DNA of 33,151 bases from a bacterium (lineage in GTDB: Bacteria > Desulfobacterota > Binatia > Binatales > Binataceae), in the NCBI GenBank assembly GCA_014896235.1, contig JADBKU010000034.1, positions 1 through 33,151 on the forward strand, given 5' to 3'. The notes under the pieces were generated by a model that saw nothing but the letters and a program-made list of their open reading frames with translations, ran no database searches and was not told the origin of the DNA. Both the position numbers and the translations under genes were made by a program. Positions 1-7,830 of this stretch are shown here, in pieces (position 1 is the stretch's first letter; each line of letters opens with the position of its first letter).

Positions 1-572
1 ACCCGATCCATTCCTTCTTCCATCGCTCCTTCCCTCCATGTGCTTGGGAGGGGGGGAGTTTCAGATGATCATTGAGGGGGGAGATTCACATGATTGCTGA
101 CACAGCGGCTCGGCCGCGGTGCCGGTCAGCGCCCGCTTCAGCTTGTCCCTCTGCAGCGTCAGCAGCTCGGCGATGGTCTCGGCGCTCTGCGGCTTGGCGG
201 TCTCGAAGATGCTGACCAGCGTGGTGCGGCCCGAACGCCGGAAGAAGCGGTCCGCGCCGCTTGAGCAAGTTTGGGGCTCCGCGGCCCGCCCCCTTGCTCC
301 GCCACCCCTCCAGGGGCAAAACATCAACCGACTCTACTTATGAATGCGAGCAAGTTGGGGTGCAGGCCAGGGTCGATACAGTTATAAACGGCGTTGACAA
401 CCTTGAGCTTCGGTTCACGCTTCTGGAACTTGCAGGCTCGGAACCATCCTCCAGCACGGCACGGTCGCTATCCGACCGAGGGAGACTCTAAGCGTCTTTT
501 CCCCCATTGAGTCGGCCGCCGCCCGGACGTCGAACGCCGCGCCGCATAGCACCGCCGGTCCCTGATGGCGAA
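1..572. other. Gene-poor left edge, possible degraded coding remnants
   Basis: No confident gene lies here. On the minus strand, 61-327 reads as an 88-residue frame whose middle part (around FETAKPQSAETIAELL) looks like real amphipathic helix coding. The minus strand at about 350-470 reads as another short stretch rich in Lys, Arg and Leu that ends at a TGA near 342, but I recognise neither. They may be debris of a mobile element. Near 30-55 there is a C-rich then G-rich run that can fold as a short hairpin. Confidence 0.35.
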
Positions 573-1088
573 TCAGGAGCCTTTGTGCGTTTCGCGGCTA
601 TAGAGCAGGCGCCGCAACGCGGGCAGCAGATCGCCCTCTTCAGCCGAGATTATATCGTCGAGCACGATCGTCAGGTTGTGGAGGGTTCGCGCGGCCTCCG
701 CGACTTGTTGGTCGCCGCCGGTTTCGAGCGAAACCCCGGTCAGGTCGCGGACCAGGTCGCGCGCCCGATGAACTAGCGCGCGAATCCGTTCGACCGCTTG
801 CGCGTGGAAGCCGGGATGTGACGCGGCCTCGGCGAGCAACGCTTGATCGCCTTTGTCCGAATGACGTTCGATGATCGAGCGCACCCGCGTCCACGCCTCG
901 GCGACTGTGTGGCGCAATTCGCCGCTATTCGGTTCGCGAGCGAGCGTGGCGGCGCTGAAGGCGAGCGTTTTAAGCGGCTCGCGCAGCAGATCGATTTCCG
1001 TCGCAACGTTGAAAAGAATCGCCGCGGCGTTCGCCGGCTTGCCCTGAGCTTGCGCACCCGTTTCTTTATTGACCGTGTTGGAAGCCAT
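573..1088 (-). CDS. Hemerythrin-like helical protein lacking most iron ligands
   Basis: A 171-residue, probably cytoplasmic, all-helical protein. The pattern resembles a hemerythrin/HHE four-helix bundle. There is an LREPLKTL helix near residue 35 where HHE proteins have LREDHxxL, a middle helix pair at about 75-125, and a C-terminal segment (about 142-163, ending AEEGDLLPALRRLL) that matches the usual HHxxEExxLxPAL helix. The histidines expected as Fe ligands are largely absent, so oxygen or iron binding is doubtful. The ATG is preceded by GGGAGGTTG at good spacing. It is the last gene after the enhancer-binding protein and the receiver-like protein on the same strand, but a 171-bp gap separates it, with a sigma-54-type promoter and a palindrome. 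The hemerythrin assignment is inference; it could be an unrelated helical family. Confidence 0.7.
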   Translation of the reverse strand: MASNTVNKETGAQAQGKPANAAAILFNVATEIDLLREPLKTLAFSAATLAREPNSGELRHTVAEAWTRVRSIIERHSDKGDQALLAEAASHPGFHAQAVERIRALVHRARDLVRDLTGVSLETGGDQQVAEAARTLHNLTIVLDDIISAEEGDLLPALRRLLYSRETHKGS

Positions 1089-1152
1089 ACTTCAACCTCC
1101 CACAAGCATGGTTGGCGAGGAAAAAAGATGCGCACTCTCGTGAAAATGATTC

Positions 1153-1168
1153 AGCAAGCTTCGCGCCC
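1153..1168 (-). promoter_or_regulatory. Candidate sigma-54 (-24/-12) promoter
   Basis: Read on the minus strand the site is GGGCGCG-AAGC-TTGCT. It has the GG and GC doublets exactly 10 bases apart and 10 of 12 matches to TGGCACG-N4-TTGCW. The predicted start would leave a leader of about 54 nt before the hemerythrin-like gene at 1088. The gene encoding a sigma-54 activator lies immediately upstream in the same direction. Such matches also occur by chance, so the support comes mainly from position and context. Confidence 0.5.
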
Positions 1169-1182
1169 TCGCCGGTTTAACA

Positions 1183-1196
1183 CCGTTCGCGAACGG
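1183..1196. promoter_or_regulatory. Perfect 14-bp palindrome, candidate activator site
   Basis: CCGTTCGCGAACGG is a perfect palindrome about 15 bp upstream of the candidate sigma-54 promoter. Fis-family enhancer-binding proteins bind palindromic upstream sites as dimers, so this is a candidate binding site for the regulator encoded at 1744-3225. No second copy was noticed nearby. Confidence 0.4.
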
Positions 1197-1259
1197 CGCC
1201 GAGACGCCGTTACCCGCGGCGATTGCACGGGCCCGCCGCCAACCCGTTCGACGCCGCGC

Positions 1260-1661
1260 TCAGAGCCGCAAGGTTGCCGCCGCCTCGGCGAATTGCGCAC
1301 AGAGCTTTTCCGCGACCGCATACAACCGGCGATCGTCGCCAGAGCCATAGTAGGTCACACCCGCCGCTCGCACCTGACGCTCAAATTGCGGCGTATGCGC
1401 CGACGCAAGATAAAAAATCGCACTGTCCTGAGCAAACCGTTTGATCTGTGTGAGCATCCAGACGCGCTCGCTCTTCTCCGAATTGGCGTCGTCAATCACG
1501 ATTAATTTCGGTCTCACCCGGCGCAGCAACTCGCGATCGGGCGCGGTCCATGCGCGAACGGCGACTTCCAGCCTTCCCTTCGCCGCTCTGCGAACCACCC
1601 GAGCTACAGAGTCATTACCGGAAACGACGAGAATCACATGGGATGCCGCCTCGCGCTCCAT
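1260..1661 (-). CDS. Degenerate response-regulator receiver-domain protein
   Basis: A stand-alone receiver-fold protein of about 133 residues from ATG 1661; the frame is open to an upstream ATG at 1730, giving 156. Numbering by the longer form, strand 1 is VILVVSG (32-38), strand 3 is KLIVIDD (75-81) with an Asp at the phospho-acceptor place, strand 4 is AIFYLAS (104-110) and strand 5 is GVTYYGSG. The acidic pair usually found after strand 1 is Ser-Gly, and the strand-5 Lys is missing, so normal phosphotransfer is unlikely. The longer start would lie 13 bp after the stop of the enhancer-binding protein gene; either way the two are probably co-transcribed. It may act as a protein-interaction partner of that regulator. 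Confidence 0.65.
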   Translation of the reverse strand: MEREAASHVILVVSGNDSVARVVRRAAKGRLEVAVRAWTAPDRELLRRVRPKLIVIDDANSEKSERVWMLTQIKRFAQDSAIFYLASAHTPQFERQVRAAGVTYYGSGDDRRLYAVAEKLCAQFAEAAATLRL

Positions 1662-1743
1662 GAACGTTTCGTCCGCCACTGGAAATAGGTTCGCCGATTG
1701 AACGGTTCCTTCCAATGCGCCGCAATTCACGTGCCGAAGTCGC

Positions 1744-3225
1744 CTAACCCTGCTTGACAGCCTGATCGAGGCCGTACTTTTTCAATTTGGCGTAGAGCGC
1801 TTTGCGCGAAATCCCGAGCAGTTTAGCCGCCTTAAGCTTGTTTCCCTTGGTGCGCTCAAGCGCGCGTTCGACCAGCTCGCGCTGATAATTCGCAATATTA
1901 AGTTGGTCTTCATCGCTTTGGTGTTTCACCACGGCAGCGGACACAGAAACGACCGCAGCGGGCAAATCGGTCAGCTGGATCACATCCGCGCGGCAGAAAG
2001 TAAACGCCTGTTCGATCGCGTTGGACAGTTCTCGCACGTTTCCCGGCCAGCGATAACCGCACATCGCCGCAAGCGCCGCCTCGTCGATCGCCATGATCGG
2101 GCGGGCGCGGCCGAGTTTTTCATTGAATAGCGTGATGAAATGCTCGACCAGCAGTTGCACGTCGTCGAGCCGCTCCCGCAACGGCGGCACTCGCAGGAGA
2201 TTGACGCTGAGCCGATAGTAGAGGTCTTCGCGCAGGTTCCGGGTTCGCACTGCTTCCTCGGGATCGCGATTTGTCGAGGCGATCACGCGTGCATCAACCG
2301 CGATCTCGTGGGTTGAGCCGATCGGACGCACCATGTGTTCCTGCAGCGCGCGCAGCAACTTGCTCTGAGTCTCGCTGCTCATTTCGGTGATTTCGTCCAG
2401 AAACAGGGTGCCACCCTGAGCGGCGCGAAACAGTCCGAGATATTCGCCGGTGGCGCCGCTGAAGGCGCCCCGTCGATAGCCGAAAAGTTCGCTCTCGATT
2501 AACTCGCGTGGCAGCGCCGCGCAGTTCAGCGCCACGAATGGAGCGTGCCGCTGCGGCGAACACTCGTGAACCGCGCGCGCGACCAGTTCCTTGCCCGTTC
2601 CGCTTTCGCCGACAATCAGCACGGTGCTGCGCACGGCGGCCAGCGCCTCGATCCGTTCGTACAGCGCGCGCATCGCCGGCGTGCCCCCGACGATTCCGTG
2701 AAATTGCGTGCGCGCTGAGTCGGGCAGTCGCACCGCCTGGCGTTCGAGTCCTTCGACGCGGGCGGCGCTGGCGGCGCTATGCGCGGTGAAATAGGTCTCG
2801 GCCAGCACGGCGGTGCGGCAATGGCTCACCTTGTCGAACAGCCGGTAACTGGCCGGATCGGCCGGCTGCGGAAACGCGGCAATTGCGGCCTCCTCGAACA
2901 GATGCATCGAAGCGACCACCTCGGCAAACGGAACATGGCGCTCAGCCAGTCGCTCGCCCACGTCGCGCAGGGTTTTGACGAAATCGGCGAACGCGCCGCG
3001 TCCGAGCGTCGCCACGGTCGCGTCAAGGTCGGGGCCATGGATTTCGAGGAATTCGGCGTGGGAAAGGGTTCGACGATCGCCAAAATGCAGACTGTACAGC
3101 TCCCACCACTTCGTCAGCACCAGGTCGCGCCGCGCTGCGATCGCCGCCAGCAGCGGATGCAGCGACGTCAGTTCGTGTTCCCAGATCAGACCGAAGTGAA
3201 TCGGTTCCATATTGTTCGCAGCCAC
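1744..3225 (-). CDS. Sigma-54-dependent Fis-family transcriptional activator
   Basis: A 493-residue bacterial enhancer-binding protein (GTG start at 3225; ATG at 3210 is an alternative). The N-terminal sensor at about 20-145 is helical and resembles RsbRD-type N-terminal domains (WWELYSLHFGD, then FADFVKTLRDVGERLA), not a phosphorylated receiver. The AAA+ domain has Walker A GESGTGKE (206-213), the sigma-54 contact loop as GAFSGA (253-258, Ser in place of the common Thr), Walker B GGTLFLDE (271-278), and the sensor-2 region WPGNVREL (393-400). A Fis-type helix-turn-helix at about 445-485 binds DNA. It would activate sigma-54 promoters; candidates are seen upstream of the hemerythrin-like gene and of the DUF1329 gene. 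The signal it senses is unknown. Family assignment is firm. Confidence 0.95.
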   Translation of the reverse strand: MAANNMEPIHFGLIWEHELTSLHPLLAAIAARRDLVLTKWWELYSLHFGDRRTLSHAEFLEIHGPDLDATVATLGRGAFADFVKTLRDVGERLAERHVPFAEVVASMHLFEEAAIAAFPQPADPASYRLFDKVSHCRTAVLAETYFTAHSAASAARVEGLERQAVRLPDSARTQFHGIVGGTPAMRALYERIEALAAVRSTVLIVGESGTGKELVARAVHECSPQRHAPFVALNCAALPRELIESELFGYRRGAFSGATGEYLGLFRAAQGGTLFLDEITEMSSETQSKLLRALQEHMVRPIGSTHEIAVDARVIASTNRDPEEAVRTRNLREDLYYRLSVNLLRVPPLRERLDDVQLLVEHFITLFNEKLGRARPIMAIDEAALAAMCGYRWPGNVRELSNAIEQAFTFCRADVIQLTDLPAAVVSVSAAVVKHQSDEDQLNIANYQRELVERALERTKGNKLKAAKLLGISRKALYAKLKKYGLDQAVKQG

Positions 3226-3698
3226 ATCTAGCAGGAGGGCCGGACTTCGAACCAGAAATTAGCGCGTCCGGAGCCTGAAAACGGCGCAATTCTTGCTTGT
3301 CTATGGAAGAGCTTTTGCCAGCGGGAAACGGCGCAATGTCGGCAATAATTACGGTCTCGGTCGGCTTCAATCCGTCCCTTGCACATCAGGCGCGGGCCGT
3401 CGCTCATATACCCGCGCCGGGCCATGGAGCGCGGATCGCGATGCATCTGGTCAGTTCTCCTGATCGGTTTCAGCTTGCCGCAACTTTCATTGTAGCCCAA
3501 CTGGAAGAAAAAAATCGCGCGCAAATGACGCCGCTGGCGCGCGCGTCCACGCTAACCCGAGTGTCCGGAGCCGGACGACGTCGCCATGCCGCCGGCGCCC
3601 GGGGTCGGGCGGATGACGTTGATTATAGGTCCTCAATTTCGTGGACCTGAAGTGAAATCGGCAGCGACAACGCACTGACCGAAAAGGAGGTCACGCAG
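3226..3698. other. Divergent intergenic region with repeats and a weak sigma-54-like site
   Basis: A 473-bp spacer between the divergent activator gene and the LLM gene. No coding sequence is supported. A 12-base direct repeat AAACGGCGCAAT occurs at 3279-3290 and 3326-3337. On the plus strand 3282-3297 reads CGGCGCA-ATTC-TTGCT, with the GG/GC spacing of a sigma-54 promoter (9 of 12 matches), but it lies 400 bp from the next plus-strand gene. A small inverted repeat GTCCGG-AG-CCGGAC lies near 3560-3575. Confidence 0.45.
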
Positions 3699-4772
3699 AT
3701 GAAATTCGGCATGCTCCATCTGTTCGAAAATCCGGCTGGCAGGACCGAGCACGAGATCGTGAAGGAACAGCTCGATCTGATGCGGGCGGCGGAGGATCTG
3801 GGGTTCGACTCGATCTGGCCCGCCGAGCATCATTTCACCGAGTACGGCTACTGCGCTTCGCCGGCGCTCAGCCTGGCCGCGATCGCCACGGTGACCAAGC
3901 GAATTCGCCTCGGCACGGGCGTGGTCGTGCTGCCATTCCATAATCCGATCAGGGTCGCCGAGGAATTTGCGCTGCTCGACCTGATTAGCGATGGGCGGGT
4001 CGATTTCGGCGTGGGCCGCGGCTACCAGCCGGTCGAGTACAAGGGCTTCAAGGTCAATCAGGAACACTCGCGGGGCATCTTCAACGAGTCGCTCGAAGTC
4101 ATTCTGCAAGCGTGGACGCGGGATCGCGTCAATTTCAAGGGCGTCCACTTCAACATTGAGGATCAGGAAGTGCGGCCGAAGCCGCTCCAGCAACCGCATC
4201 CGCCGGTATGGGTCGCCGGCATCACTGACGCCACCTTCGCGATGGTCGGAAAGTGGGGCTTCAACCTCCTTTGCGCTCCGGTTTTCGGCTTCCAGGGCAA
4301 GAGCGCCGAGGGCCTGCTCGATCAATATCGCGACGCGCTGCGCGCGGGCGGGCACGATTCGGCCACCAAGGAAATCGCGGCGCTCACGATGGTCTATTGC
4401 GCGGAAACCACCGAGCAGGCGCGTCGCGAGTACGCCGACGCCGTCCTGTGGTATTACCGGACGATCGCGAAGTACGTCGCTCCTCCGCCCAGCCAGCAAC
4501 CCGTCAAGACCTATGAACTCTACTCGCAGACCCGCAAGCTGGCCGAGACCATCAGTTGGCAGCAGCTCCTCGACGCCGGCGCCGTGATCTGCGGCAATCC
4601 GGACTATTGCGTCGAACGAATTCAGGCAATTTCCGCCAAATATGGCTTCACGCAACTGCTTTGCTGGACCCGCCTCGGCGGGCTCGACAGCCGCAAGGTG
4701 ATGAAGAGTATGGAACTCATGCAAAAGCATGTGATTCCACATTTCAAGCGCGAGGCGAAACAGGCCGCTTGA
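3699..4772 (+). CDS. LLM-class flavin-dependent oxidoreductase
   Basis: A 357-residue bacterial-luciferase-family (TIM barrel) oxidoreductase using FMN or F420. The start is fixed by a near-perfect ribosome site, AAAAGGAGGT, 8 bases before the ATG. Diagnostic segments are MKFGMLHLFENP at the N-terminus, DSIWPAEHHFTEYG with the active-site-region histidines (about 47-60), KRIRLGTGVVVLPFHNP (about 67-83), and DFGVGRGYQPVEYKGF (about 107-122). Length is normal for the family. It is monocistronic here, facing away from the sigma-54 activator. Substrate is unknown; relatives include alkanal monooxygenases and F420-dependent dehydrogenases. Confidence 0.93.
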   Translation: MKFGMLHLFENPAGRTEHEIVKEQLDLMRAAEDLGFDSIWPAEHHFTEYGYCASPALSLAAIATVTKRIRLGTGVVVLPFHNPIRVAEEFALLDLISDGRVDFGVGRGYQPVEYKGFKVNQEHSRGIFNESLEVILQAWTRDRVNFKGVHFNIEDQEVRPKPLQQPHPPVWVAGITDATFAMVGKWGFNLLCAPVFGFQGKSAEGLLDQYRDALRAGGHDSATKEIAALTMVYCAETTEQARREYADAVLWYYRTIAKYVAPPPSQQPVKTYELYSQTRKLAETISWQQLLDAGAVICGNPDYCVERIQAISAKYGFTQLLCWTRLGGLDSRKVMKSMELMQKHVIPHFKREAKQAA

Positions 4773-4846
4773 AGACCGGCAGTGAGTGTATCGCTGTTAC
4801 CATTCCACACACCTTCGCTGTAACCCAATTACACATATCAACCATG

Positions 4847-4915
4847 GCGGCCCGCCGGCGACCCGATCAAGGGCGCCGGCGGGCCGCTGACGCCCAATCC
4901 AGCACCGTCAGCGGC
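4847..4915. repeat. Two overlapping, mutually exclusive hairpins
   Basis: Arm A 4847-4860 (GCGGCCCGCCGGCG) pairs perfectly with arm B 4874-4887 across a 13-nt loop. Arm C 4883-4892 (GCCGCTGACG) pairs perfectly with arm D 4906-4915, also across 13 nt. B and C share five bases, so both stems cannot fully form together. The first may serve as a rho-independent-like end for the LLM gene, although no T-run follows. Confidence 0.6.
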
Positions 4916-5069
4916 GGGCGGCCGCAATAAAGTGCGCCGCGTGGCGCCCATCCCCATTAGTCGGGTCGGGCGGCCGACGTTCGCAGCGACTATTTCCGGA
5001 TGGTTTCAGTACTGAATGAAGCGAGGTCGTTCGGCGACTGGAACTGCTAAGGCTTGCCAGCTCCGAAAG

Positions 5070-5110
5070 CGAAAGGAAAGGGGCGCGTCCCTCCTTGGAC
5101 AGCGCCCCCT
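5070..5110 (-). terminator. Probable rho-independent terminator of the DUF1329 gene
   Basis: GGGGCGC (5080-5086) with inner GTCC (5087-5090) pairs with GGAC (5097-5100) and GCGCCCC (5102-5108), with one bulged base. Read on the minus strand the stem is followed by the T-rich stretch TTTCCTTTCGCTTT. It lies about 90 bp after the DUF1329 stop codon. Confidence 0.6.
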
Positions 5111-5197
5111 TCTCGCGACCCTCCCCTTACGGACGGGAGCGGTCGCCGGCCGACGCGGCGTCACGACGACCGTCGGACGCCGCGATTCCACTGGCCG

Positions 5198-6562
5198 CTA
5201 CTTCATGATCTGCATCAGTCCTCCGGGCGTCGAGTACTTCGTGATATTGTTGTACTCTTTGGGCGCCATCCCGTTAATCAATAGGTCTTTGCCCCGCGAG
5301 TCGGCGCCGAAGATACTGCTGAAGTGATCATTCTGGATATCCCAATACTGCTCGGTATAGCGACCCCACGCATAAACCTGATGGGAAGCCGGATCGGTTA
5401 GTGGGCCTTTCGCGTAGCTCGCCACCTTCCACAGAGCCATGTTGGTGTCATAGAGATCGATCCAAGTGGGCGAAAGGGTCTGCTTGTCGATATACATGAA
5501 GCGGCTTCCGTAGCAATATCCCGCCCTCATCGAAGGGATACGCCGCACGTCGAGAACGTAGACGTTACGCAGACTCCATGGGCCCCATGACGGCTTGGCC
5601 CATCCCAACGGCCAGTCGTAGTTTGCGGGAAATTTCCCTTCCGCGCTGGTTTCCTCCATGATCGCCAGGACTTTCCGGTCGCCCTCATATTTGGCCTGAA
5701 ACATCGTGAAACCGCCATTAAAGCCGGTTTTCTGGTCGTCGTGGGTCATGTCGCTGCCAAACAGCGGCGCACATCGGGCCGACACGGACAGACGCAGCGA
5801 GCGGCGCATCGCCGGCACGAATACATAATCGTCCTGGGGTTTGGTGAAATCCCGGTAGAAGATCGTCAAGTCGGCGGTATACTTCGATTCCTCCGGGTAT
5901 TCGACCATGATCCATTCGGTCAAGTATGCGTCGCCAGCGCCCGGCTCGGTTCGCGGAATCCCGGGATCGCTGTTGAAGGCGAGCTGGCGATAGACCAAGT
6001 CGTTCTTCACGCACGCGCGATTCTGGAACCGGTCGGACGTGCAGAAGTGAATCAAAGCCGAGTCGGGCGAATAGGCTTGCACGTAAAGATGCGGCGCGGG
6101 CGGAAACCATTCATCCACAAGAATCTTCCAACCCTTGTACGGCTCTTGCGGATTCGGGAAAGCCTCTCCGCCCTGATAATTCACGATCGTCATCCCGCCA
6201 TCCGCCAACGGCTGAATCCTGACCTGCGCGCTGTACTTTTCGGTAGCTTAGCGATAACTCGGCGGCATCGAGTGATCCACGGTTGGACCAACGACCATTT
6301 GCACGTCGGCTGGCATCTTCCAGAAATACTTGCCCTCGAACAGATCGATCATCCCGGCCGGCATGAACTGTTTGTATTGCCTCCAGTTCTGCATCGTGAT
6401 CACGGTTCCGGGAGGAATCGTTCCGCTCTGATTGGCGGTCGCTGCAAGCCATGCTTGTTCCTCAGCCGGCGGCGCATAATCTTGCGCGCCAACGACAACC
6501 GGCAAAGCCATCACGATGGCGACCAATAAACCCAGGATCGACAGCTTTCGCGCGAGTTTCAT
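5198..6562 (-). pseudogene. DUF1329 exported protein, interrupted by one in-frame TAA
   Basis: Reads as one continuous frame of about 454 codons broken once. The ATG at 6562 follows AAGGAGGG. The first part (to 6251) carries a signal peptide (MKLARKLSILGLLVAIVMALP, cleavage near VVVGA-QD) and the DUF1329 N-region. The TAA at 6248-6250 is followed in the same frame by ATEKYSAQVRIQPL and the rest of the domain down to 5198. Homologous sequence runs straight across the stop, so a single base change (AAA, CAA or GAA to TAA) explains it. DUF1329 proteins are exported, LolA-like beta-rich proteins often found near lipid or hydrocarbon catabolism genes; their exact role is unsettled. A downstream ATG at 6208 could in principle restart translation, but without the signal peptide. 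A sequencing error is the alternative. Confidence 0.85.
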
Positions 6563-6628
6563 GTCTCCGCCCTCCTTTTCATGTTTCAATCTTCCCCGGA
6601 TGTATCCGGCATCACTGACGACTTTCGG

Positions 6629-6644
6629 AGCATCATTTGTGCCA
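6629..6644 (-). promoter_or_regulatory. Candidate sigma-54 promoter before the DUF1329 gene
   Basis: Read on the minus strand the site is TGGCACA-AATG-ATGCT. It has the exact TGGCAC element, GG and GC 10 bases apart, and 10 of 12 consensus matches. The implied leader to ATG 6562 is about 56 nt, close to that of the candidate at 1153-1168. A sigma-54 activator gene is about 3 kb away. Confidence 0.5.
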
Positions 6645-6864
6645 TAAATCCGCAGTCGCGGACGCGATTGGTACGGCGCTTGCTCAATTCGGAAAGTGAA
6701 AAATCGGTGTTCAGCCCAGGGAGGACGGACAATGCGTTATCCCACTAAGCGGCTCATTACCGATGGCGCACTCGGCGGGGCGCTGCCCGGCTAGCTGTTG
6801 AAATTTGAGTGGCGGCAATCCTCGCCCGATCGAATGATCGGGTTGCTGCAAGGAGGACGCCGCG

Positions 6865-7527
6865 ATGAGGAAGAGTGACAAGGGAAGCGCCGGAGAGCAA
6901 AAGCTTCCGCCCCAACTGCGACTGCCGCTGCGAGAGTTGGTGCGCGAGGCGCTGTTGGACACGCTGGTCGTCCCGGGTCTGGAGTTCGTCGGCGAGGTGT
7001 TGGAAGAGGAGCGGACCGCGCTGTGCGGGCCACGCTATCAGCACGATTCGCGGCGGCAGGCGTCTCGCGCAGGTTCGGTAATGAATTCAATGAGCCTGGG
7101 CGGCCGGCGGGTCGAAGTAGAGCGGCCGCGGGCGTGCAGTATTGATGGCCGCGAGTTGAGCTTGCCGAGCTGGCGGAGGCGGAGCGGACGCGACCCGCTT
7201 GAGCAGCGGGCGATGGAGGAGATGCTGGCGGAAGTCTCGCCCCGTCGCTATGCGCGCTCGCTGGAACTGCTGCCCACCGAGCTTAAGGTGCGCGGCATCG
7301 GCAAGAGCGCGGCCAGCGAGCGATTCGTAGTCGGGACCGCACGCCGGCTGGCGACCCTGATGCAGCGAAAGTTGGGCGGCCGTCAGCTGGTCGCCGTGAT
7401 GATCGACGGGGCCAAGGCGTTGCGCCGAGCGATCGCCGACGCCTTCGGTTCGCGCGCGCCGATCCAGCGCTGTCGCGACCATAAGAAGCGCAATGTCGCC
7501 GACGCGCTGCCGGAACGAATGCGCGGG
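6865..7527 (+). pseudogene. IS256-family transposase, N-terminal part with internal deletion
   Basis: The ATG follows AAGGAGG. The N-terminal helical region and the LKVRGIGKSAASERFV motif are typical of IS256/mutator transposases. The catalytic core is collapsed: VAVMIDG, which normally carries the first catalytic Asp, is fused directly to AKALRRAI, which normally follows the second Asp, so roughly 60 residues between the two DG motifs are missing. The recognisable IS256 sequence ends near NVADALPERM, where IS3-type sequence begins. The reading frame then stops at 7585-7587. Confidence 0.8.
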
Positions 7528-7830
7528 CTGCCCCAGGAAATCGTCAGTGACAACAGCCCCCGAGTTCACCTGGTGCGCGCTCGATGAGTGGGCGTACCGC
7601 CATGGGGTCACACTGCACTTCATCGATCCGGGCAAGCCGACCCAGAAGGCCTACATCGAGAGCTTCAATGGCAAGCTGCGCGACGAGTGCCTCGACGCCA
7701 ATTACTTCCTAAGTCTCGACGCCGCGCGCCGCAAGATCGAAGCCTGGCGCGTCGCGTACAACACTGCGCGCCCTCATTCGCGCCTCGGCTATCGCAGTCC
7801 CGCGGAGTTCATCACGGCGATCGAAAATAA
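7528..7830 (+). pseudogene. IS3-family OrfB fragment (frameshifted)
   Basis: C-terminal integrase-core fragment: IVSDN...PEFTWCALDEW, FIDPGKPTQKAYIESFNGKL and RPHSRLGYRSPAEF. The second Asp (VSDN) and the catalytic Glu (AYIESFN) are recognisable. A one-base shift near 7556-7564 in the C-run AGCCCCCGAG moves VSDN and PEF into different frames. The piece lacks the start of OrfB and all of OrfA. It sits inside IS256-type sequence. Confidence 0.75.

Larger units (their letters stand above)
4773..5197. other. Intergenic region with overlapping hairpins
   Basis: A 425-bp region between the convergent ends of the LLM gene and the DUF1329 gene. No gene is supported. It holds two overlapping strong inverted repeats (4847-4915), a terminator-like hairpin for the minus strand (5080-5108), and another inverted repeat GCGGCGTC...GACGCCGC near 5155-5185. 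Confidence 0.5.

Noticed and set aside
3297..3650. A plus-strand frame starting next to the sigma-54-like site
   Set aside because: No ribosome site, no family resemblance and Arg/Ala-rich composition typical of non-coding GC-rich DNA.
3633..4742. A 369-codon minus-strand frame opposite the first LLM gene
   Set aside because: Low-complexity Arg/Glu/Ala-rich translation with no motifs; the plus-strand LLM gene is clearly real.
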